Assembly: GCF_963678635.1 (NCBI RefSeq)
Contig: NW_026971740.1
Location: 1-50,576, forward strand
Reading direction: 5' to 3'
Origin: Symsagittifera roscoffensis
Taxonomy: Eukaryota > Xenacoelomorpha > Acoela > Convolutidae
DNA: 50,576 nucleotides
The translations under genes and the position numbers were made by a program. Numbering within the stretch: the first letter of the stretch is position 1; each line of letters begins with the position of its first letter. Under the pieces are notes generated by a model. That model did not search any database. It saw only the letters and a list, made by a program, of their open reading frames with translations, and had not been told where the DNA came from. Of this stretch, positions 22,067 to 31,273 are shown piece by piece.

Positions 22067-23679
22067 GTCATCCGCAGCGTTGTCAAAGACTATTTCGCTT
22101 GGTATAAGTTAGCGATCGCTGTCAGGATCCTGGTACACCTCTCTGTCCAGGTCCTTTGCCCGAGTTTCAACTAGTAGCATGTGTATCGCCAGTTCTGACA
22201 GTTCTGATCCCGAGCTCAAATTCCTGTCTGAATAGGTGTTCATTCCTGAGCTTCCTGAATTATAATCTGTCGAAGAGGTTGTGCTGGAGACTGCACGCTC
22301 CTCCAGATCATGTCTGTGCTTTCTTCGCATCCATCTGAACTCCCCGGACAAAACCTTGTTCTCTAGGTCCTGTTTCTCATCAGGAATTTTCTCGTCTATC
22401 TCAGACTCCCCGGACAAATGTTCCGGTCCCGGGTGTTGATCTTGTAATCGCTGGTTCTTCTCCTCATCCTTCTCCCTGGACAAATAGTCTTGCAGCAGAT
22501 TTTGTTCTACAACTTCACCCTCTTTATCCCGGCCCACAAAGGTGACGGTTTTCTTTCGCTTGCTGCTCTCCTGTTCTTTCTGTCCGTAAGAAGTACTGGT
22601 TAAAATCTCTTGGGGTATTGAGGATACTAGTTGCTGAACTATTGTCCTACAATCCCTCTCGTTCTCTTCGTGCTGACGTCTGGACGGCATGATCTTCACC
22701 TTCTCACTGACTGTTAGCGATGCCACTGCTGCTGTCCACTCGGGGTCGTCTCTGGTAACTTCTCTTTCTAACAATCCGCCCAGCATCCGCATCACTTGTG
22801 GTGTGACTTGCACCGTTTTATCCAATAATGAGAGGCTGTTTATATTCATGCGAGAGAGTTCTTGCTGGACCAGGTTCGAGCGCAGCAACAAATCCAAGGG
22901 GACCGGGTCCTCCTTGGACAGGATCTTTATCTCGGCTGCTTTCTCTACAGGTAACTCAGGGTGCCCTGGAATTGGATGTCCAGACTTATCCAACCATCTC
23001 GTTAAGGGAAGCGCTCCATAAGTTTCTTTGTCCAGAAACGAGAATCCCTCCTTTATTTCCGCCTGATTGGCCTGCTTCTGCTCCAATCTTTCATAGAACT
23101 CAGTTTTCTTGCTGAGGCTGTCAGCATTCTGGTGTTTATCACGCATCCTATGTTCGATTATCATATGGTAGCCATCCAATCTTACTATCCATCTACCAAT
23201 ATAACTCTGATCCATCGAGTAGGTTTTCAACCAGAATAACGCTCTGTTGTCCACGCGTAACTTGAAGGGAGCGCTCCCCAAGTATGCACGGTACTTTTCC
23301 ACAAAGGTGACTACTGCAAACATTTCTGCTTTTGGTGCGCCATATTTCATCTCTGTGTCACTCAAGACCTTGCTGCCGTATGCAATGGGACGTAGAACTG
23401 TTCTTCCGTTCCATTCTTGCCTGAGATGGCCACCACCGATGCGTCTGTGTCGAGAACATACATGCCCTTTTCTGTAGGCATGCCCAGCACTGGCGCTTCG
23501 CACAGTTCCCGCTTTATGTTCTCGAAAGCAACCTGTGCCTCATCCTTCCATTCGAACTTGTTCCCATCAGCTTCTGCATCGGATACACCTTGTCCGCATA
23601 TCCTTTTATGAATTCTCGGTAGTAATTGGCAAACCCTAGGAAGCTCAGGAGCTGTGTGTCCGTTCTGGGAGCTTTCCAT
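22067..23679 (-). pseudogene. RNase H and linker of pol, element B, frame-shifted
   Basis: The RNase H domain reads as EAPVLGMPTEK..MYVLDTDASVVAISG (catalytic Asp in DTDAS) in one frame. It continues one frame away with RTVLRPIAYGSKVLSDTE (Glu helix) and HRMRDKHQNADSLSK (final Asp). The change of frame at about 23430 is identical in X, so it predates both copies or is recoded. A second indel near 23570 links it badly to RT. Downstream is a polar linker of about 250 codons with acidic Ser-rich stretches (LSRMNINSLSL, then several SGE-type motifs), unusually long for a gypsy Pol. Confidence 0.85.
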
Positions 23680-24176
23680 GTCAACAATGCTTCCACTGCT
23701 TCCGGGTCCGGCCTCACACCATGCCTATCCACCATTCTTCCTAGGCACTTTATCGAATCCCTAAGGATTTCACATTTCGATGGTTTGCACTTTAATCCTG
23801 CTCTTTTCATGCATCCAAAGACCTCATCGAGCCTATCAATGTGGTCTTCCAGGGTCGGTGTCACTATGACTACGTCATCCACGTAACACATCACGAGATT
23901 CCCGTACTTCTTGGTCACTCTCGTCAAAGCCTGAGCCATCAGTCTTTGAAAAGTGGCCGTTGCATTGCACAAGCCGAAGGGCATCCTCTTCCACTGGTAC
24001 AATCCGAGTTCGCACGCGAATCCGGTTTTCTCTCTGTCCTTCTTTCGCAGAGGGACCTGCCAGAAGGCAGAACCTAAGTCCAATCACCAAGTTTGGATAG
24101 GCTCTCGTCTATTCGCGGTATCGGGTACGCATCTTTAAACGTTACCAAGTTCAAGTAACGAAAGTCGCAACAAAAT
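23514..24176 (-). pseudogene. Reverse transcriptase palm, element B, frame-shifted
   Basis: RT motifs are clear: LRFCCDFRYLN and AYPIPRIDE (near 24165-24110), LGSAFWQVPL with the first catalytic Asp, MPFGLCNATATFQRLM, and CYVDDVVIVTP, the YVDD box that binds the metal ions. These are followed by the thumb and connection (LSFLGFANYYREFI). Compared with X, B lacks 19 bases just before DLGSAFW (near 24083), and the join to the protease frame near 24177 ends in TAG. RT is therefore not readable in one frame in this copy. The motif set is that of Ty3/gypsy RT. Confidence 0.92.
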
Positions 24177-25373
24177 CTAAGCTGCACCTTTCTTTTTCGC
24201 CATTACTACCCCGCAAGCCCACGGCGATTTCGAGGGTTCTATCATGTCGTATTCAAACAACATTTCTATTTCCGCTCGGCACGCTTCCAATTTATGTGGC
24301 GTCATTTGCCTTGCGCCTTCCCTATGGGGAACGGCGCCCTCTTCTAGTTCGATTTCGTGTTCGACGAAATTACAGCAACCGATGTCCGCCTTATGTTTTG
24401 AAAATACATCTGCGTTCCGATTTAGGAGGTCCCGCAATTTTTCGAAATCTCCCTCACCTATTATCCCTTTTAAATGTTCTATCTCTGGCAAAACCGGTTT
24501 GTCAAATTCTAGTTCATATGACAAGGGGCGTTCCGGAAAATTCGAGCAGCTCGATAAGCCGTCGTCCGTTTCGGATTTCATTGAAAACAATTTATGAATA
24601 GATTTTAATTCATTAATCCTCTTTAAAATTTTATCTTTATTGGCATGATAAGGACAGTCTTTCACACTATATTTCTTCAAGTTTTGTGTCTCCTCATAGT
24701 CGGTCCTCATCGGCAAAGCGTGGCCAAGCTTCTTTCCACACTGGATTGAAACCGTGGTGTCAAGTGTGTTCAACAACACACTGACACACAGTCCGTTTCG
24801 CGTTACCGAGAAGCTCCGGCCTAAAATCACCGAACTCTGACTAATTGGATTCGGTACTAAGCAAACCTGTTTACTATCTTTTAACGAATTTAAATTTCTC
24901 ATTCTAAAAATTGCTACTACAGCTTGTCCTGGTTGTTGATTTACTTTTCTATCCAAAAATACTGGTACCTTATTTTCGTCTGTTATTATCCTATTAATTG
25001 GTCTCTTAACATACTTTCGGTCCAGGTTTCTAATCCGTATTAGACCGTTGTTCAAGTCAATCATCACGTCAAAATTCTTGACAAAATATCTGCCCAAGAT
25101 GAATTGGTCGGCGTCGTCCAGATTCTCTACCACCAGGAAGTTCATCCAAAGATCTCGTCCTTCCATGTGAAGGACCGTTATTGGTGTTCTTCCGGCTACG
25201 TAGATAGCTCCTCGATTTGCGGCGGCCAGTCGGAGATTCGTAGGAATCAGATCTTCCCGCGTGAAGCACATTCTTTCCCAAGTTTTTATCGGCATCACAC
25301 TCACTACCGCTCCTGTGTCCAGAAGCCCTGGGACTCCGGTTTTTGTTCCGTTGGTATCGAGCAGGAGATCACT
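24177..25373 (-). CDS. pol: pol 5' part of element B: protease and RT N-terminus
   Basis: The pol frame opens at 25373 (just after an in-frame TAA) and overlaps gag by 70 bases, in the -1 frame. Protease has GLLDTGAVVSVMP (catalytic Asp) and FILGRYFVKNFD as the second conserved block. Then come about 200 linker residues and the RT start up to GVVMAKKKGAA, where TAG ends the frame. Expression would need a -1 shift in the 70-base overlap. The overlap contains the run ACAAAAACC, but no canonical X-XXY-YYZ heptamer in the gag frame. The sequence here differs from X, which has about 380 bases in place of about 45. Confidence 0.82.
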   Translation of the reverse strand, partial: SDLLLDTNGTKTGVPGLLDTGAVVSVMPIKTWERMCFTREDLIPTNLRLAAANRGAIYVAGRTPITVLHMEGRDLWMNFLVVENLDDADQFILGRYFVKNFDVMIDLNNGLIRIRNLDRKYVKRPINRIITDENKVPVFLDRKVNQQPGQAVVAIFRMRNLNSLKDSKQVCLVPNPISQSSVILGRSFSVTRNGLCVSVLLNTLDTTVSIQCGKKLGHALPMRTDYEETQNLKKYSVKDCPYHANKDKILKRINELKSIHKLFSMKSETDDGLSSCSNFPERPLSYELEFDKPVLPEIEHLKGIIGEGDFEKLRDLLNRNADVFSKHKADIGCCNFVEHEIELEEGAVPHREGARQMTPHKLEACRAEIEMLFEYDMIEPSKSPWACGVVMAKKKGAA

Positions 25374-28309
25374 TTAAGTTTCATGTCTAAACTGCTCGGT
25401 GTTTTCGTCTCTTCGAACTCCGTTGCTTCGAAGGTATTCAGTTGCTCCTGAAGCTTCTTATTTTCCAGTTCAAGTTTCACTTTTTGTTCGATCTCTTTCG
25501 TCACCAATTCCTGTTGTACTCTATTTAGAGCATCCCTTGCGGCTGCCTTATAATCGATCTTGAAGCCATCAGCCGCAGTTGCCGGTTCCGGCTCACGTGT
25601 CTCTCCTGTTACCGCTTGCATTTTCTTCGCCGCCAGCTCTTGAGGTTTATCCTTTCTGCGTGCCTCCGCTTCACTCAAAAGTCGAGCCTTGCTGGCTTTC
25701 ACTCCTGACAAAGCTTCTTCATGTCTTGGATGCTTGATGTCTGCCACTGCATCCCAGAATTGCGGACAATCTGATTTAAAATGACCTTCCAAGTTGCAAA
25801 AGAAAAACCTCGGGCCGAATTTCGCTATTACTCCTCTCATGAAATCCTCATGGTCCAATTCTGACGCATCTTCGTCCTCGAGGCTAAAGCCTATTGCTTT
25901 CATGCCCTGTTTGTAAGCTGGGCATGCTGACACATGATGGTCTGTTGAACTGCAATTAGCACAATTGTACCAATTGTTCCCTTGGTTTGCTGGTCCGTTG
26001 TTAAAATTTCCATAATTGTTCTTGTAATATCCAGATCTCGAAGGAGGTTTCAACAAAAGATCCTCCGGTGTTGGCGCATTAGTTGATAGTGGTGTGTAAT
26101 GCGTTGCTAGCATCGTACGAAGTTCATCATTTTTCACACCATCGATGAATTTTGAGGCTACGGCCAGGTTCATCCTTCGGTTTGACTCATCCGGTTGGCT
26201 GCGTCTTCTCAGCATTTCCAAATCATCGAGAAACTTGTCTATGGTTTCATCTTCTCGTTGCCTCCGTTTCTCGAAGCGCATCATCGCCTGGTGCCCCTGC
26301 ACCCCTGATCCCAAACGGTTTAACAAGATTTCGAAGATTTTCTCAGCAGTGTAACGTTGATATTGCTTCTTGGCCATGACACAGTTCAGGGCTGTCCCTT
26401 CTAAGTTGCTGGTGAGCGCGCTGCATTCCTGTCTCTCCGACAAGTCCTCTTCCTCGAAATGCAGCTTCATTACCTCTATCCAGGTATCAATACAGCCATC
26501 AGATTCGTCTTTGTAGCATCTTGGTTTCTTAAAGACTCTTCTGGACATCTCACTGCGTTCATTGGTTCTAGACAATCTTGTCAGGAATGTCTCCAAAGAC
26601 CTGTTTAGGGGTTCAAATGCTGTGGCCATTGCCGTAGCATCCCTTGAGTGTCCCGCTTGAGTGTCCTCACACCTCGTCGAAGGCTCTGTGTGCGGTGCAT
26701 CCCTGCAATCCGAATCACCGTGAGCGTTTCCCGCTTGGCCCACATGACTCCTCCTCGGGCTTGCATGCCCCCTGTTGCCGGAATCACTTCTCCCAGTCGC
26801 ATGTCTGCCTTGCGTTGGTCGTTCGTTAGAGGTTTGTCTGTTCCCCGTTGAACTTGCTCTACTGTTCGGGCCCCATGCTGCATTACCCCTTGTGGCATAG
26901 CCTGATGAACTGCCCCTGCCTCTATTGGATCCATACGTCTTCCTATTTTGATGTTCATTGAAGTTCACCCTCGCTTCCCTACTGGGACCTCCCGAGTTCG
27001 GCTCTCCTTCTTTTGGTCCACTCTTGCTGCTTAGTAGCCCGTCCAACCTATCCATGATAGCCTGAGTTCGCCTCTCCATCATGGCGTCTATGTTTGTGTC
27101 AAGAGTCCCAAGAGACTGCTCTTGCTGAATCCTTAACTTCTCCATGTCGTCTCTCAAGCCTAACTCTCTCTGTTCCGCCTCTCTCGTCATTTGCGACAAG
27201 TTCCTCGTCATATGTTCGTCCGTTCTCTCTTTCAAGCGTTGTTCGCTCCTGCCAACTTCTTGTCTGTTGCGGTTTATTTCTTCCCGCAGACTTTCTCTTT
27301 CAATGTGAACTGCTCTTTCTAGTTCACTCATCCTTATTGACATCTGCTCGTTTTGTTCTCCTAAACTGTCCACTATGATGTTTAAGGCTTCCTCTAGTGC
27401 TGCCCCGTTATCCACGAGTGGCGTCACTAGTGGTGGTGTAACCCTGTCGGTCCCAGGTAGCTTCGTGCTGGTCGAGATCCGGGCCTTGACTCTCTGCTTC
27501 AACGTCTTTTCATTATCTATTTCAGGATCCATTAACGCGTTGCCTAGCCCTCTGGTTCTACTCTCTCCAGGTTGTGGCTCCGAACTTGTCCTAAATGCGA
27601 AGTCTTTTGACTGGCCCGGTGTGTTTGCCCCTTTGCTTATCGTTGTCACTACACCAAATTTGTCCATGGTTCCAGTCTCTCTTCCGACGTGTGCCTCACT
27701 CTCCTGGATCGAACTATTGAGGCTGACTTGAGATCCAAAGTCCCCTTGCTCCTCTTCATCCTCTTCCTCCTGGGACTCACCGTCGTTTCCTGCTCCTCCT
27801 CCCATGCAGAATGGAAAGATGTTTCCGAAGGTGTTCTTCATTCTTTCTGAGAACGATGATGACGTTGTTTGTTTCCCAGTTCCGCCTGCCATCATAGTGT
27901 TGTCTGTCGGAGATCTTCTAGTTGCCGCTACTTCAGTTGAGATGTCGGACAGCTCCGACATCTCTTCTCGATCCAATGTCCCGGTGGAAGTGGCAAAATC
28001 ATGGCCTTGTTCTACCGGGGTAGATTCACTCGCCAGCCTTCTGCCTCTCCCTTCCAGTTCATGTACTTCTTGGTTGTCATTCATGGCCTGGTCCGTATTG
28101 ACCTCCACTTCTAACAGTTCTTTTCGCTCTTCTGAGGTCTTCTGACTTCTCGTTTCAACCATTCTGCCTGAAACCGTCCCCCCTTTATCAGACCGGGATC
28201 GCTTGATCCAATCCACAAAAGATTCGGTCATCGTTTTTCTTTGCTTTTCAGGTATGAATTTCCTAGCGCTTTTACCTCGTTTCGGTATCCTTGACTTGTC
28301 TAGACTCAT
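25304..28309 (-). CDS. gag: gag of element B, intact frame (1001 aa)
   Basis: An uninterrupted frame from ATG 28309 to TAG 25304. At 1001 codons it is far longer than the usual 300-500 of gypsy gag. The basic N-terminus (MSLDKSRIPKR) is followed by an acidic Ser/Thr-rich region, a long Glu/Arg/Gln-rich probable coiled coil (about 290-430), and an Arg/Gly/Ser-rich segment (about 440-590). The capsid-like helical domain spans about 590-740 (KPRCYKDESDGCIDTWIEVM start). One zinc knuckle lies near 780-793 (CANCSSTDHHVSAC). A second near 835-845 lacks its first Cys (FFFCNLEGHFKSDC). Gag assembles the particle and packages RNA. Relative to X it lacks two short in-frame segments around the YYKNNYGN stretch. 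Confidence 0.9.
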   Translation of the reverse strand: MSLDKSRIPKRGKSARKFIPEKQRKTMTESFVDWIKRSRSDKGGTVSGRMVETRSQKTSEERKELLEVEVNTDQAMNDNQEVHELEGRGRRLASESTPVEQGHDFATSTGTLDREEMSELSDISTEVAATRRSPTDNTMMAGGTGKQTTSSSFSERMKNTFGNIFPFCMGGGAGNDGESQEEEDEEEQGDFGSQVSLNSSIQESEAHVGRETGTMDKFGVVTTISKGANTPGQSKDFAFRTSSEPQPGESRTRGLGNALMDPEIDNEKTLKQRVKARISTSTKLPGTDRVTPPLVTPLVDNGAALEEALNIIVDSLGEQNEQMSIRMSELERAVHIERESLREEINRNRQEVGRSEQRLKERTDEHMTRNLSQMTREAEQRELGLRDDMEKLRIQQEQSLGTLDTNIDAMMERRTQAIMDRLDGLLSSKSGPKEGEPNSGGPSREARVNFNEHQNRKTYGSNRGRGSSSGYATRGNAAWGPNSRASSTGNRQTSNERPTQGRHATGRSDSGNRGHASPRRSHVGQAGNAHGDSDCRDAPHTEPSTRCEDTQAGHSRDATAMATAFEPLNRSLETFLTRLSRTNERSEMSRRVFKKPRCYKDESDGCIDTWIEVMKLHFEEEDLSERQECSALTSNLEGTALNCVMAKKQYQRYTAEKIFEILLNRLGSGVQGHQAMMRFEKRRQREDETIDKFLDDLEMLRRRSQPDESNRRMNLAVASKFIDGVKNDELRTMLATHYTPLSTNAPTPEDLLLKPPSRSGYYKNNYGNFNNGPANQGNNWYNCANCSSTDHHVSACPAYKQGMKAIGFSLEDEDASELDHEDFMRGVIAKFGPRFFFCNLEGHFKSDCPQFWDAVADIKHPRHEEALSGVKASKARLLSEAEARRKDKPQELAAKKMQAVTGETREPEPATAADGFKIDYKAAARDALNRVQQELVTKEIEQKVKLELENKKLQEQLNTFEATEFEETKTPSSLDMKLKVISCSIPTEQKPESQGFWTQER

Positions 28310-29100
28310 TTTCTGTTTGTCACTCTCTAATGCCTATACACTTAACTCGATTGCTAGAGACCTTATAGTTTTATTAACAATAATAATGACACAACACAAT
28401 AAATTTCACAAGATTCTATTAAATAGTGACCACGAATCCCTGTATGTTATCAGAGTACAGTTTGTATAAAATTTATTCACACCAACCGATTGTCGGTCGT
28501 AAGATTTGAAAGCTAGCACAATATGATGTTATCAGTCAATTTAAAAGATAGTGTACTCACTACCCAATCAAGCACCGTTTACGTTGATTTAAAATCAAAA
28601 ACAAAAAAAATATATATATATATATTGAAGCAGTATGAATGTCTCTATATAAAAAAACGTATGTGTCTTGTACTCTTAGTCGGTCGCAGTACAATAATTG
28701 AACCTGTCTTTTAATGAAAAAGCTTTTCCTGCTCGGTGCTGCACCAAACAGACAAAACTTTGAAGGCAGTAATTTTCTCAAGTGGGCGTCTATTGCACCC
28801 ACCGAGTACTGTGTTACCTATCTGCCTTCGGACTGCCCGAGCTAGACCTACTAAAATCCTCAGGGCAGTCACTTTTCCCAAAAACGTATTATGTTTCAAT
28901 CCACACCAATGAATCACGCTCTTTTTAATTTAGACTTAGTGTCGCGAATATCCGAGTTCGGACCTGTTTTGTATTAGTCTGGTTCTTATTGAAAGGCAAG
29001 TTACCAGTGCAGTCACTGATACCTAGCCTGTGTGCTAATAACCTAATACCTCTCACTTTTTAGTCTTTCTTTCGTCTACCTAAGTCCTTAAAAAAATAAT

Positions 29101-29345
29101 ACCCCTCCGGATTGGCACAAATTGGACCCTTCCGGACTAACAGAATTTAGACCACTCCGGATTGGGACCCCTCTGAGTTAGTCAAGATAAGACCCCTCCG
29201 GATTTGGACCCCTCCGAATTAGCAACTATAAGACCCCTCCGGATTCGGACCCCTCCTAACTTGAAAAAATTTTGACCCCTCCGGATTGGGAGCCCTCCGG
29301 TTTTGTAAAAGCAGCTTTTCTTTCAACCTATACCCCTCCGGATAC
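29101..29345 (-). repeat. Array of TCCGGAGGGGT motifs in the leader of B
   Basis: On the plus strand the motif reads ACCCCTCCGGATT. Copies start near 29101, 29126, 29151, 29167, 29192, 29208, 29233, 29249, 29275, 29292 and 29332. Successive spacings are 25, 25, 16, 25, 16, 25, 16 and 26 bases, so most of the array is a 41-base unit with two motifs, one strong (TCCGGATT) and one diverged. It matches the array at 268-470 in X. Confidence 0.85.
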
Positions 29346-31246
29346 GTTCTCCGATGCAATTTTGCTGTTTCAATTAACTAGGAAGGATATGCACTACTTT
29401 CCTAGACCCTTCCGGGTTGAAGTTAAGCCTCTTATTTGACAATTCACACTAACGGTGAAGGGTCTTATCGCTCGCCTAACTTCGGTTCGCTTAAGCTTTT
29501 GCTGTGCCTTTAGACTTCCCTTTTTGTCTAGAACAGCCTAAAGTTACTTTATTCAACCGCTATTACTTTTTGGTAGGGGTATAAGGGCTTTTCTAAAAAA
29601 ATTTTATAACACGTGAAGGGTGTACCCTTCCAAATTGAGGAATTTGCTAAAAACAATCTCAAAAAATTTTCACGCTTACTTTTCTGAAACATTTCTGTCC
29701 CTATCAGTAAGCTCAGCTAATTTCTGATCTATTGGTACCAAGATCAACTCAATACGCTCAGTAGTTCCAAAGTTATTAACCAAAACGTCTTTTTTCTAAA
29801 CTCAAGAATTTTCTCTCTTATAGGTTCCGCCTAACTTTTTCCGCAAATCAGGTCCTTTCGACCTAAAAATTATTGATCCGAGCTCAGGAGGCCTATATTC
29901 TTCTAGTTCAATGCAAAAGACCCGATCTAAAACGCTTTTGTAGAAAAAATTTGCGAAAAACTATGCTACCTGTACCCCTCCGGATTGATGAATCCACCAA
30001 ATCAAACACGTTAAGTCCGATTTTTCTGCAACCCGGAAGGCTTTCGGGTAGCGGGTTTTAAAACTTGTAGATTCACTAGTGGACGTTGTCCGAACAACTA
30101 TTTTTTCTGTCGTAACTCAAAGATTTCAAAAAATTTTCTAAATTTATTGTGTTTCGTTTTCTCAAAAATCACGAAATTTCGGTTTTCGGTACCAAAATAG
30201 TTCCAACCACTCTCGAACTAAACTTCACCGGTTCTATCTATTACGGTAGTGCAGTTACGATGTAACACACTAACTCAGCGCTTTTTTCCCTTTCAAAAAA
30301 GATCGATATCTCAAAAATCGCGACTTGTGGGGGGATCAAAATATCGTTATTTTGCTCCTAAAAACCGGTCTGTTTTCGTTGTTTTCCACTGAAAAACGAT
30401 ATAAGACTATTAATATAGGCTATATAAGTAATAATAGTAGTAATACTATACCCCTCCGGGTTCGTTTAATATCTGAATTAAGGTGCTTAACTCGGATATT
30501 CGCAGTTCGGTGAAGGGTCACTACAGTGCAGCACTGTCGAGGCCCCCACAGATTACTATCTTAATTTTTGTACCAAAAGGGATACAAAACTTGTTAATGA
30601 TACCCAACAGTCGATTGCTGTTGTCGTTGAGCCTCTTCTTGTTGCTCCTTGTACTGCTTGCCGGATCAGTCTTCTCCCAAGACCCTTCCGAATTGAGCGC
30701 AAATCAGCTGACCCTTCCGGATTGAGCGCAATTTATCATTAACGTGCTTAAATGCTCAAATAACCCTACAGTACAAGCCTCACAAACAGGCTACAAAGCT
30801 GATCATAACAATCCTGACTGATACAAATGCCTGTAACAACAATATATCTATCAACAACAAACGGGGGGGTCGGATCACATCTTGTCTGGGGGGATGATTT
30901 CTACAGATTTTCTACTTTTTGACTGTTTTTGTTTTTTTTTGTTATTTTTTACGTTTTCTGGGGTACTATACTATTTTTTGTTTGGTTTTATGTATATCTT
31001 TAAGCGTTTTTGGTCACAAACCATTCAGGAGATGACGGGACCGCGAATCCCCCCACCCTTCCTGGTTCGTGAATTTTCGGTCTTAACTAAGTTAAAAAGC
31101 TATTCACGGTAATCCGGAAGGCTTCCGCGTTCCGAACTACCCTTCCGCCCCGGCGGTTTAGGCCTATTAAGGGCGTTAATGTGAGCATCCGCTCGGCGCG
31201 GAGTGCTTGTTAACGGTTCTGCAGGTCATGATGTTAAAAAGAATAA

Positions 31247-31261
31247 CACCCAGGAGCGCCA
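31247..31261 (-). other. Possible primer-binding site of element B
   Basis: In sense orientation TGGCGCTCCTGGGTG begins 12 bases after the 5' LTR end. Primer-binding sites begin TGG because tRNAs end CCA, and they usually lie 0-10 bases from the LTR. I cannot match the following bases to a specific tRNA from memory, so this is tentative. Confidence 0.3.
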
Positions 31262-31273
31262 TAAAAACATACA

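Larger units (their letters stand above)
28310..31273 (-). other. Long 5' leader of element B (noncoding)
   Basis: About 3 kb between the 5' LTR and gag hold no credible gene; the few short open frames have no conserved counterpart. The leader contains a short TA repeat (about 28611-28625), the TCCGGAGGGG motif array (29101-29345), further single motif copies (29407, 30451, 30682, 30712), a 70-base block related to the LTR (29972-30041), and G-runs on the plus strand near 30863 and 30890. The length is unusual for gypsy elements and may hold packaging or translation signals. Confidence 0.65.

Noticed and set aside
25304-25373. Canonical -1 slippery heptamer at the gag-pol overlap
   Set aside because: The overlap holds ACAAAAACC but no X-XXY-YYZ in the gag frame, so I do not annotate a frameshift site.
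29101-29345. CRISPR-like array
   Set aside because: Motif is only about 12 bases, degenerate, with 16/25-base spacing and no unique spacers; host is eukaryotic and no cas genes exist.
30483-30725. 80-codon frame with a hydrophobic stretch in the leader of B
   Set aside because: It is on the strand opposite to the element, not present as a frame elsewhere, and spans repeat motifs.
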